NCBI RefSeq assembly: GCF_910591885.1
Contig: NW_025963602.1
Coordinates: forward strand, 124,001 to 188,000
Origin: Bombus terrestris
Taxonomy: Eukaryota > Arthropoda > Insecta > Hymenoptera > Apidae
Reading direction: 5' to 3'
DNA: 64,000 nt
Shown piece after piece: positions 51,401 to 62,049 of the stretch (positions are counted from its first letter, which is position 1; every line of letters starts with the position of its first letter). A model generated the notes under the pieces. That model made no database searches, was not told where the DNA came from, and saw only the letters and a list, made by a program, of their open reading frames with translations. A program made the position numbers and the translations under genes.

Positions 51401-52750
51401 TGTCCAGCGGTGTCCAACGGTGTCCCACGTTGTCCCACGTTGTCCCACGTTGTCCCACGTTGTCCCACGTTGTCCCACGTTGTCCCACGTTGTCCCACGT
51501 TGTCCCACGATGTCCACCGATGTCCAACGGTGTCCAACGGTGTCCAACGGTGTCCAACGGTGTCCAACGATGTCCAACGATGTCCAACGATGTCCAACGG
51601 TGTCCAACGGTGTCCCACGATGTCCAACGGTGTCCCACGTTGTCCCACGTTGTCCCACGTTGTCCCACGTTGTCCCACGTTGTCCCACGTTGTCCCACGT
51701 TGTCCCACGTTGTCCCACGGTGTCCAACGATGCCCAACGGTGTCCCACGTTGTCCAACGGTGTCCCACGTTGTCCCACGTTGTCCCACGTTGTCCCACGT
51801 TGTCCCACGATGTCCCACGTTGTCCCACGTTGTCCCACGTTGTCCCACGTTGTCCCACGTTGTCCCACGGTGTCCAACGATGTCCAACGGTGTCCCACGT
51901 TGTCCCACGTTGTCCCACGTTGTCCCACGTTGTCCCACGGTGTCCAACGGTGTCCAACGGTGTCCCACGGTGTCCCACGTTGTCCCACGTTGTCCCACGG
52001 TGTCCAACGATGTCCAACGGTGTCCCACGTTGTCCCACGTTGTCCCACGTTGTCCCACGTTGTCCAACGATGTCCAACGGTGTCCAACGGTGTCCCACGT
52101 TGTCCCACGTTGTCCCACGTTGTCCCACGGTGTCCAGCGGTGTCCAACGATGTCCAACGGTGTCCAACGGTGTCCCACGATGTCCAGCGATGTCCACCGA
52201 TGTCCAACGGTGTCCAACGGTGTCCAACGGTGTCCAACGGTGTCCAACGGTGTCCCACGTTGTCCCACGTTGTCCCACGTTGTCCCACGTTGTTCCATGG
52301 TTTCCCACGTTGTCCCACGGTGTGCAACGGTGTCCAACGATGTCCAATGGTGTCCAACGATGTCCAACGGTGTCCAACGGTGTCCAACGATGTCCAACGA
52401 TGTCCAACGATGTCCAACAGTGTCCAACGGTGTCCAACGGTGTCCAACGGTGTCCAACGGTGTCCAACGGTGTCCAACGGTGTCCAACGATGTCCAACGA
52501 TGTCCAACGGTGTCCAACGATGTCCAACGATGTCCAAAGATGTCCAACGGTGTCCAACGGTGTCCAACGGTGTCCAACGGTGTCCAACGGTGTCCAACGG
52601 TGTCCAACAGTGTCCAACGGTGTCCAACGGTGTCCAACGGTGTCCAACGATGTCCAACGGTGTCCCACGATGTCCAACGATGTCCAACGGTGTCCCACGT
52701 TGTCTCACGTTGTCCCACGTTGTCCCACGTTGTCCCACGTTGTCCCACGT
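48401..52750. repeat. Large tandem duplication, copy A (about 4.35 kb)
   Basis: Matches copy B at 52,751-56,070. Markers left of about 50.4 kb are 4,350 bp apart: TGTTCAACGG 48,501/52,851, TGTTCCATGG 48,571/52,921, TGTCCAAAGT 49,261/53,611 and 49,391/53,741, AGTCCCACGG 49,731/54,081, and TGTCCTACGG 50,361/54,711. Markers further right are 3,320 bp apart: TGTCCAGCGA 52,181/55,501, TGTTCCATGG 52,291/55,611, TGTCCAAAGA 52,531/55,851 and TGTCTCACGT 52,701/56,021. The 1,030-bp difference equals an internal tandem duplication found only in copy A. Confidence 0.93.
49720..51780. repeat. 1,030-bp tandem duplication inside copy A
   Basis: AGTCCCACGG 49,731/50,761, TGTCCTACGT 49,851/50,881, TGTCCAGCGG 50,161/51,191, the TAA-making TGTCTAACGA 50,211/51,241 and TGCCCAACGG 50,701/51,731 are each exactly 1,030 bp apart. 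Differences between the halves are TGTCCTACGG at 50,361 against TGTCCCACGG at 51,391, and CCCACGT before TGTCCACCGA at 50,481 against CCCACGA before it at 51,511. Confidence 0.92.
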
Positions 52751-55700
52751 TGTCCCACGTTGTCCCACGTTGTCCAACGATGTCCAACGGTGTCCAACGG
52801 TGTCCAACGGTGTCCCACGATGTCCACCGATGTCCACCGATGTCCAACGGTGTTCAACGGTGCCCAACGGTGTCCCACGTTGTCCCACGTTGTCCCACGT
52901 TGTCCCACGTTGTCCCACGTTGTTCCATGGTTTCCCACGGTGTCCAATGGTGTCCAACGATGTCCAACGGTGTCCAACGGTGTCCAACGGTGTCCAACGG
53001 TGTCCAACGGTGTCCAACGGTGTCCAACGGTGTCCAACGATGTCCAACGATGTCCAACGGTGTCCAACGATGTCCAACGATGTCCAACGATGTCCAACGG
53101 TGTCCAACGGTGTCCAACGGTGTCCAACGGTGTCCAACGGTGTCCCACGATGTCCACCGATGTCCAACGGTGTCCCACGTTGTCCCACGTTGTCCCACGT
53201 TGTCCCACGTTGTCCCACGATGTCCAACGGTGTCCAACGGTGTCCCACGGTGTCCCACGGTGTCCCACGTTGTCCCACGGTGTCCAACGATGTCCAACGG
53301 TGTCCCACGTTGTCCCACGTTGTCCCACGTTGTCCCACGTTGTCCCACGTTGTCCTACGTTGTCCCACGTTGTCCCACGTTGTCCCACGTTGTCCCACGT
53401 TGTCCCACGTTGTCCCACGATGTCCCACGTTGTCCAACGATGTCCAACGATGTCCAACGATGTCCAACGATGTCCAACGGTGTCCAACGGTGTCCCACGA
53501 TGTCCAACGGTGTCCCACGTTGTCCCACGTTGTCCCACGTTGTCCCACGTTGTCCCACGTTGTCCCACGTTGTCCCACGTTGTCCCACGGTGTCCAACGG
53601 TGTCCAACGATGTCCAAAGTTGTCCAACGGTGTCCCACGTTGTCCCACGTTGTCCCACGGTGTCCAACGATGTCCAACGATGTCCCACGTTGTCCCACGT
53701 TGTCCCACGTTGTCCCACGGTGTCCAACGGTGTCCAACGATGTCCAAAGTTGTCCAACGGTGTCCCACGTTGTCCCACGTTGTCCCACGGTGTCCAACGA
53801 TGTCCAACGATGTCCCACGTTGTCCCACGTTTTCCCACGTTGTCCCACGGTGTCCAACGATGTCCAACGGTGTCCAACGGTGTCCCACGGTGTCCCACGT
53901 TGTCCCACGTTGTCCCACGGTGTCCAACGATGTCCCACGGTGTCCCACGTTGTCCCACGTTGTCCCACGTTGTCCCACGTTGTCCCACGTTGTCCCACGT
54001 TGTCCCACGTTGTCCCACGGTGTCCAACGATGTCCAGCGGTGTCCAACGGTGTCCCACGGTGTCCAACGGTGTCCAACGGAGTCCCACGGTGTCCAACGG
54101 TGTCCCACGTTGTCCCACGTTGTCCCACGTTGTCCCACGTTGTCCCACGATGTCCCACGTTGTCCAACGATGTCCAACGGTGTCCCACGTTGTCCCACGT
54201 TGTCCTACGTTGTCCCACGTTGTCCCACGTTGTCCCACGTTGTCCCACGTTGTCCCACGTTGTCCCACGGTGTCCAACGGTGTCCAACGATGTCCAACGG
54301 TGTCCAACGGTGTCCCACGTTGTCCCACGTTGTCCCACGTTGGCCCACGTTGTCCCACGATGTCCCACGTTGTCCAACGATGTCCAACGGTGTCCCACGT
54401 TGTCCCACGTTGTCCCACGTTGTCCCACGTTGTCCCACGTTGTCCCACGTTGTCCCACGTTGTCCCACGTTGTCCCACGGTGTCCAACGGTGTCCAACGA
54501 TGTCCAACGGTGTCCAGCGGTGTCCCACGTTGTCCCACGTTGTCCCACGTTGTCCCACGGTGTCCAACGATGTCCAACGGTGTCCCACGTTGTCCCACGT
54601 TGTCCCACGTTGTCCCACGTTGTCCCACGTTGTCCCACGTTGTCCCACGTTGTCCCACGATGTCCCACGTTGTCCCACGGTGTCCAACGATGTCCCACGT
54701 TGTCCCACGTTGTCCTACGGTGTCCAGCGGTGTCCAACGGTGTCCCACGTTGTCCCACGTTGTCCCACGTTGTCCCACGTTGTCCCACGTTGTCCCACGT
54801 TGTCCCACGTTGTCCCACGTTGTCCCACGATGTCCACCGATGTCCAACGGTGTCCAACGGTGTCCAACGGTGTCCAACGGTGTCCAACGATGTCCAACGA
54901 TGTCCAACGATGTCCAACGGTGTCCAACGGTGTCCCACGATGTCCAACGGTGTCCCACGTTGTCCCACGTTGTCCCACGTTGTCCCACGTTGTCCCACGT
55001 TGTCCCACGTTGTCCCACGTTGTCCCACGTTGTCCCACGGTGTCCAACGATGCCCAACGGTGTCCCACGTTGTCCAACGGTGTCCCACGTTGTCCCACGT
55101 TGTCCCACGTTGTCCCACGTTGTCCCACGATGTCCCACGTTGTCCCACGTTGTCCCACGTTGTCCCACGTTGTCCCACGTTGTCCCACGGTGTCCAACGA
55201 TGTCCAACGGTGTCCCACGTTGTCCCACGTTGTCCCACGTTGTCCCACGTTGTCCCACGGTGTCCAACGGTGTCCAACGGTGTCCCACGGTGTCCCACGT
55301 TGTCCCACGTTGTCCCACGGTGTCCAACGATGTCCAACGGTGTCCCACGTTGTCCCACGTTGTCCCACGTTGTCCCACGTTGTCCAACGATGTCCAACGG
55401 TGTCCAACGGTGTCCCACGTTGTCCCACGTTGTCCCACGTTGTCCCACGGTGTCCAGCGGTGTCCAACGATGTCCAACGGTGTCCAACGGTGTCCCACGA
55501 TGTCCAGCGATGTCCACCGATGTCCAACGGTGTCCAACGGTGTCCAACGGTGTCCAACGGTGTCCCACGTTGTCCCACGTTGTCCCACGTTGTCCCACGT
55601 TGTCCCACGTTGTTCCATGGTTTCCCACGTTGTCCCACGGTGTGCAACGGTGTCCAACGATGTCCAATGGTGTCCAACGATGTCCAACGGTGTCCAACGG

Positions 55701-56070
55701 TGTCCAACGATGTCCAACGATGTCCAACGATGTCCAACAGTGTCCAACGGTGTCCAACGGTGTCCAACGGTGTCCAACGGTGTCCAACGGTGTCCAACGG
55801 TGTCCAACGATGTCCAACGATGTCCAACGGTGTCCAACGATGTCCAACGATGTCCAAAGATGTCCAACGGTGTCCAACGGTGTCCAACGGTGTCCAACGG
55901 TGTCCAACGGTGTCCAACGGTGTCCAACAGTGTCCAACGGTGTCCAACGGTGTCCAACGGTGTCCAACGATGTCCAACGGTGTCCCACGATGTCCAACGA
56001 TGTCCAACGGTGTCCCACGTTGTCTCACGTTGTCCCACGTTGTCCCACGTTGTCCCACGTTGTCCCACGT
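52751..56070. repeat. Large tandem duplication, copy B (about 3.32 kb)
   Basis: Partner of 48,401-52,750, lacking the 1,030-bp inner duplication. At 54,561 it has the ordinary TGTCCAACGA where both inner halves of copy A have the TAA-making TGTCTAACGA. It matches the left inner half at 54,711 (TGTCCTACGG) and the right inner half at 54,821-54,840 (CCCACGA then TGTCCACCGA). TGGCCCACGT at 54,341 is private. Confidence 0.92.
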
Positions 56071-56129
56071 TGTCCCACGTTGTCCCACGTTGTCCAACGA
56101 TGTCCAACGGTGTCCAACGGTGTCCAACG

Positions 56130-58300
56130 GTGTCCAACGGTGTCCCACGATGTCCCACGATGTCCAACGGTGTCCAACGGTGTCCAACGATGTCCTGCGG
56201 TGTCCAACGATGTCCAACGGTGTCCAACGATGTCCAACGATGTCCAACGGTGTCCAACGATGTCCAACGATGTCCAGCGGTGTCCAACGATGTCCAACGG
56301 TGTCCAACGATGTCCAACGATGTCCAACGGTGTCCAACGATGTCCAACGATGTCCAACGGTGTCCCACGATGTCCAACGATGTCCAACGATGTCCAACGT
56401 CGTCCAACGGTGTCCCACGATGTCCAACGATGTCCAACGGTGTCCAACGATGTCCAACGGTGTCCAACGATGTCCAACGATGTCCAACGGTGTCCAACGG
56501 TGTCCCACGGTGTCCAACGATGTCCAACGATGTCCAACGATGTCCAACGGTGTCCAGCGATGTCCCACGGTGTCCAACGGTGTCCAACGGTGTCCAACGG
56601 TGTCCAACGATGTCCAACGATGTCCAACGGTGTCCAACGGTGTCCCACGTTGTCCCACGTTGTCCCACGGTTTCCAACGGTGTCCAACGGTGTCCCACGT
56701 TGTCCCACGTTGTCCCACGTTGTCCCACGTTGTCCCACGTTGTTCCATGGTTTCCCACGTTGTCCCACGGTGTCCAACGGTGTCCAACGATGTCCAACGG
56801 TGTCCAACCGTGTCCCACGTTGTCCCACGTTGTCCCACGTTGTCCCACGTTGTCCCACGTTGTCCCACGTTGTCCCACGTTGTCCCACGTTGTCCCACGT
56901 TGTCCCACGGTGTCCAACGGTGTCCAACGATGTCCAACGGTGTCCAACGGTGTCCCACGATGTCCACCGATGTCCAACGGTGTCCAACGGTGTCCAACGG
57001 TGTCCAACGGTGTCCAACGATGTCCAACGATGTCCAACGATGTCCAACGGTGTCCAACGGTGTCCCACGGTGTCCAACGGTGTCCCACGTTGTCCCACGT
57101 TGTCCCACGTTGTCCCACGTTGTCCCACGTTGTCCCACGTTGTCCCACGTTGTCCCACGGTGTCCAACGGTGTCCAACGATGTCCAACGGTGTCCAACGG
57201 TGTCCCACGTTGTCCCACGTTGTCCCACGGTGTCCAACGATGTCCAACGGTGTCCCACGTTGTCCCACGTTGTCCCACGTTGTCCCACGTTGTTCCATGT
57301 TTTCCCACGTTGTCCCACGTTGTCCCACGTTGTCCCACGGTGTCCAACGATGTCCAACGGTGTCCAACGGTGTCCCACGGTGTCCAACGGTGTCCCACGT
57401 TGTCCCACGTTGTCCCACGTTGTCCCACGTTGTCCAACGGTGTCCCACGGTGTTCAACGGTGTCCCACGTTGTCCCACGTTGTCCCACGTTGTCCCACGT
57501 TGTCCCACGTTGTCCCACGTTGTCCCACGTTGTCCCACGTTGTCCCACGTTGTCCCACGGTGTCCAACGGTGTCCAACGATGTCCAACGGTGTCCAACGG
57601 TGTCCCACGATGTCCACCGATGTCCAACGGTGTCCAACGGTGTCCAACGGTGTCCAACGGTGTCCAACGATGTCCAACGATGTCCAACGATGTCCAACGG
57701 TGTCCAACGATGTCCAACGATGTCCAACGGTGTCCCACGATGTCCAACGATGTCCAACGATGTCCAACGGTGTCCAACGGTGTCCCACGTTGTCCCACGT
57801 TGTCCCACGTTGTCCCACGGTGTCCAACGATGTCCAACGGTGTCCCACGTTGTCCAACGGTGTCCAACGTTGTCCCACGTTGTCCCACGTTGTCCCACGA
57901 TGTCCCACGTTGTCCCACGTTGTCCCACGTTGTCCCACGTTGTCCCACGTTGTCCCACGTTGTCCCACGTTGTCCCACGTTGTCCCACGTTGTCCCACGG
58001 TGTCCAACGGTGTCCAACGATGTCCCACGTTGTCCAACGATGTCCAACGGTGTCCCACGTTGTCCCACGTTGTCCTACGTTGTCCCACGTTGTCCCACGT
58101 TGTCCCACGTTGTCCCACGTTGTCCCACGTTGTCCCACGTTGTCCCACGGTGTCCAAAGGTGTCCAACGATGTCCAACGGTGTCCCACGTTGTCCCACGT
58201 TGTCCCACGTTGTCCCACGTTGTCTAACGGTGTCCAACGATGTCCAACGGTGTCCAACGGTGTCCCACGATGTCCACCGATGTCCAACGGTGTCCCACGT
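56130..58300. repeat. 2.2-kb segment duplicated about 3.5 kb downstream, copy 1
   Basis: Matches 59,630-61,800. Spacing shrinks along the segment: 3,530 bp at CGTCCAACGG (56,401/59,931) and TGTCCAACCG (56,801/60,331), 3,510 at TGTTCCATGT (57,291/60,801), 3,500 at TGTTCAACGG (57,451/60,951), 3,490 at TGTCCTACGT (58,071/61,561), and 3,480 at TGTCCAAAGG (58,151/61,631). The first half is rich in AAC-type units with alternating GG and GA ends. The + strand stop TAA at 58,225-58,227 is private to this copy. Confidence 0.88.
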
Positions 58301-59099
58301 TGTCCCACGTTGTCCCACGGTGTCCCACGTTGTCCCACGATGTCCAACGGTGTCCAACGGTGTCCCACGGTGTCCCACGTTGTCCCACGTTGTCCCACGG
58401 TGTCCAACGATGTCCAACGGTGTCCCACGTTGTCCCACGTTGTCCCACGTTGTCCCACGTTGTCCCACGTTGTCCCACGTTGTCCCACGTTGTCCCACGT
58501 TGTCCCACGTTGTCCCACGTTGTCCCACGTTGTCCCACGTTGTCCCACGATGTCCCACGTTGTCCAACGATGTCCAACGGTGTCCCACGTTGTCCCACGT
58601 TGTCCCACGTTGTCCCACGTTGTCCCACGGTGTCCAACGATGTCCAACGGTGTCCCACGTTGTCCCACGTTGTCCCACGTTGTCCCACGTTGTCCAACGA
58701 TGTCCAACGGTGTCCAACGGTGTCCCACGTTGTCCCACGTTGTCCCACGTTGTCCCACGGTGTCCAGCGGTGTCCAACGATGTCCAACGGTGTCCAACGG
58801 TGTCCCACGATGTCCACCGATGTCCAACGGTGTCCAACGGTGTCCAACGGTGTCCAACGGTGTCCAACGATGTCCAACGATGTCCAACGATGTCCAACGG
58901 TGTCCAACGGTGTCCCACGGTGTTCAACGGTGTCCCACGTTGTCCCACGTTGTCCCACGTTGTCCCACGTTGTCCCACGTTGTCCCACGTTGTCCCACGT
59001 TGTCCCACGGTGTCCAACGGTGTCCAACGATGTCCAACGGTGTCCAACGGTGTCCCACGTTGTCCCACGTTGTCCCACGTTGTCCCACGTTGTCCCACG

Positions 59100-59300
59100 T
59101 TGTCCCTCGTTGTCCCACGTTGTCCCACGGTGTCCAACGGTGTCCAACGATGTCCAAAGGTGTCCAACGGTGTCCCACGTTGTCCCACGTTGTCCCACGG
59201 TGTCCAACGATGTCCAACGGTGTCCCACGTTGTCCCACGTTTTCCCACGTTGTCCCACGGTGTCCAACGATGTCCAACGGTGTCCAACGGTGTCCCACGG
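59100..59300. repeat. Short module repeated 2,750 bp downstream
   Basis: TGTCCCTCGT at 59,101/61,851 and TTTCCCACGT at 59,241/61,991 are both 2,750 bp apart, in the same unit order. This is the same variant family seen at 9.1, 12.2 and 13.2 kb, more than 45 kb away. Confidence 0.8.
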
Positions 59301-59629
59301 TGTCCCACGTTGTCCCACGTTGTCCCACGTTGTCCCACGTTGTCCCACGTTGTCCCACGTTGTCCCACGTTGTCCCACGTTGTCCCACGTTGTCCCACGT
59401 TGTCCCACGTTGTCCCACGTTGTCCCACGTTGTCCCACGTTGTCCCACGTTGTCCAACGATGTCCAACGGTGTCCAACGGTGTCCCACGTTGTCCCACGT
59501 TGTCCCACGTTGTCCCACGGTGTCCAGCGGTGTCCAACGATGTCCAACGGTGTCTCACGTTGTCTCACGTTGTCCCACGTTGTCCCACGTTGTCCCACGT
59601 TGTCCCATGTTGTCCCACGTTGTCCCACG

Positions 59630-61800
59630 TTGTCCAACGATGTCCAACGGTGTCCAACGGTGTCCAACGGTGTCCCACGGTGTCCCACGATGTCCAACGG
59701 TGTCCAACGGTGTCCAACGATGTCCAGCGGTGTCCAACGATGTCCAACGGTGTCCAACGATGTCCAACGATGTCCAACGGTGTCCAACGATGTCCAACGA
59801 TGTCCAGCGGTGTCCAACGATGTCCAACGGTGTCCAACGATGTCCACCGATGTCCAACGGTGTCCAACGATGTCCAACGATGTCCAACGGTGTCCCACGA
59901 TGTCCAACGATGTCCAACGATGTCCAACGTCGTCCAACGGTGTCCCACGATGTCCAACGATGTCCAACGGTGTCCAACGATGTCCAACGGTGTCCAACGA
60001 TGTCCAACGATGTCCAACGGTGTCCAACGGTGTCCCACGGTGTCCAACGATGTCCAACGATGTCCAACGATGTCCAACGGTGTCCAGCGATGTCCCACGG
60101 TGTCCAACGGTGTCCAACGGTGTCCAACGGTGTCCAACGATGTCCAACGATGTCCAACGGTGTCCAACGGTGTCCCACGTTGTCCCACGTTGTCCCACGG
60201 TGTCCAACGGTGTCCAACGGTGTCCCACGTTGTCCCACGTTGTCCCACGTTGTCCCACGTTGTCCCACGTTGTTCCATGGTTTTCCACGTTGTCCCACGG
60301 TGTCCAACGGTGTCCAACGATGTCCAACGGTGTCCAACCGTGTCCCACGTTGTCCCACGTTGTCCCACGTTGTCCCACGTTGTCCCACGTTGTCCCACGT
60401 TGTCCCACGTTGTCCCACGGTGTCCAACGGTGTCCAACGATGTCCAACGGTGTCCAACGGTGTCCCACGATGTCCACCGATGTCCAACGGTGTCCAACGG
60501 TGTCCAACGGTGTCCAACGGTGTCCAACGATGTCCAACGATGTCCAACGATGTCCAACGGTGTCCAACGGTGTCCCACGGTGTCCAACGGTGTCCCACGT
60601 TGTCCCACGTTGTCCCACGTTGTCCCACGTTGTCCCACGTTGTCCCACGTTGTCCCACGTTGTCCCACGGTGTCCAACGGTGTCCAACGATGTCCAACGG
60701 TGTCCAACGGTGTCCCACGTTGTCCCACGTTGTCCCACGGTGTCCAACGATGTCCAACGGTGTCCCACGTTGTCCCACGTTGTCCCACGTTGTCCCACGT
60801 TGTTCCATGTTTTCCCACGTTGTCCCACGTTGTCCCACGGTGTCCAACGATGTCCAACGGTGTCCAACGGTGTCCCACGGTGTCCAACGGTGTCCCACGT
60901 TGTCCCACGTTGTCCCACGTTGTCCCACGTTGTCCAACGGTGTCCCACGGTGTTCAACGGTGTCCCACGTTGTCCCACGTTGTCCCACGTTGTCCCACGT
61001 TGTCCCACGTTGTCCCACGTTGTCCCACGTTGTCCCACGGTGTCCAACGGTGTCCAACGATGTCCAACGGTGTCCAACGGTGTCCCACGATGTCCACCGA
61101 TGTCCAACGGTGTCCAACGGTGTCCAACGGTGTCCAACGGTGTCCAACGATGTCCAACGATGTCCAACGATGTCCAACGGTGTCCAACGATGTCCAACGA
61201 TGTCCAACGGTGTCCCACGATGTCCAACGATGTCCAACGATGTCCAACGGTGTCCAACGGTGTCCCACGTTGTCCCACGTTGTCCCACGTTGTCCCACGG
61301 TGTCCAACGATGTCCAACGGTGTCCCACGTTGTCCAACGGTGTCCCACGTTGTCCCACGTTTTCCCACGTTGTCCCACGTTGTCCCACGATGTCCCACGT
61401 TGTCCCACGTTGTCCCACGTTGTCCCACGTTGTCCCACGTTGTCCCACGTTGTCCCACGTTGTCCCACGTTGTCCCACGTTGTCCCACGGTGTCCAACGG
61501 TGTCGAACGATGTCCCACGTTGTCCAACGATGTCCAACGGTGTCCCACGTTGTCCCACGTTGTCCTACGTTGTCCCACGTTGTCCCACGTTGTCCCACGT
61601 TGTCCCACGTTGTCCCACGTTGTCCCACGGTGTCCAAAGGTGTCCAACGATGTCCAACGGTGTCCCACGTTGTCCCACGTTGTCCCACGTTGTCCCACGG
61701 TGTCCAACGGTGTCCAACGATGTCCAACGGTGTCCAACGGTGTCCCACGATGTCCACCGATGTCCAACGGTGTCCCACGTTGTCCCACGTTGTCCCACGG
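59630..61800. repeat. 2.2-kb segment duplicated from about 3.5 kb upstream, copy 2
   Basis: Partner of 56,130-58,300. Private changes include TTTTCCACGT at 60,281 after the TGTTCCATGG module, TTTCCCACGT at 61,361 and TGTCGAACGA at 61,501. TGTCCTGCGG at 56,191 in copy 1 is TGTCCAGCGG here. Confidence 0.88.
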
Positions 61801-62049
61801 TGTCCCACGTTGTCCCACGTTGTCCCACGTTGTCCCACGTTGTCCCACGTTGTCCCTCGTTGTCCCACGTTGTCCCACGGTGTCCAACGGTGTCCAACGA
61901 TGTCCAAAGGTGTCCAACGGTGTCCCACGTTGTCCCACGTTGTCCCACGGTGTCCAACGATGTCCAACGGTGTCCCACGTTGTCCCACGTTTTCCCACGT
62001 TGTCCCACGGTGTCCAACGATGTCCAACGGTGTCCAACGGTGTCCCACG

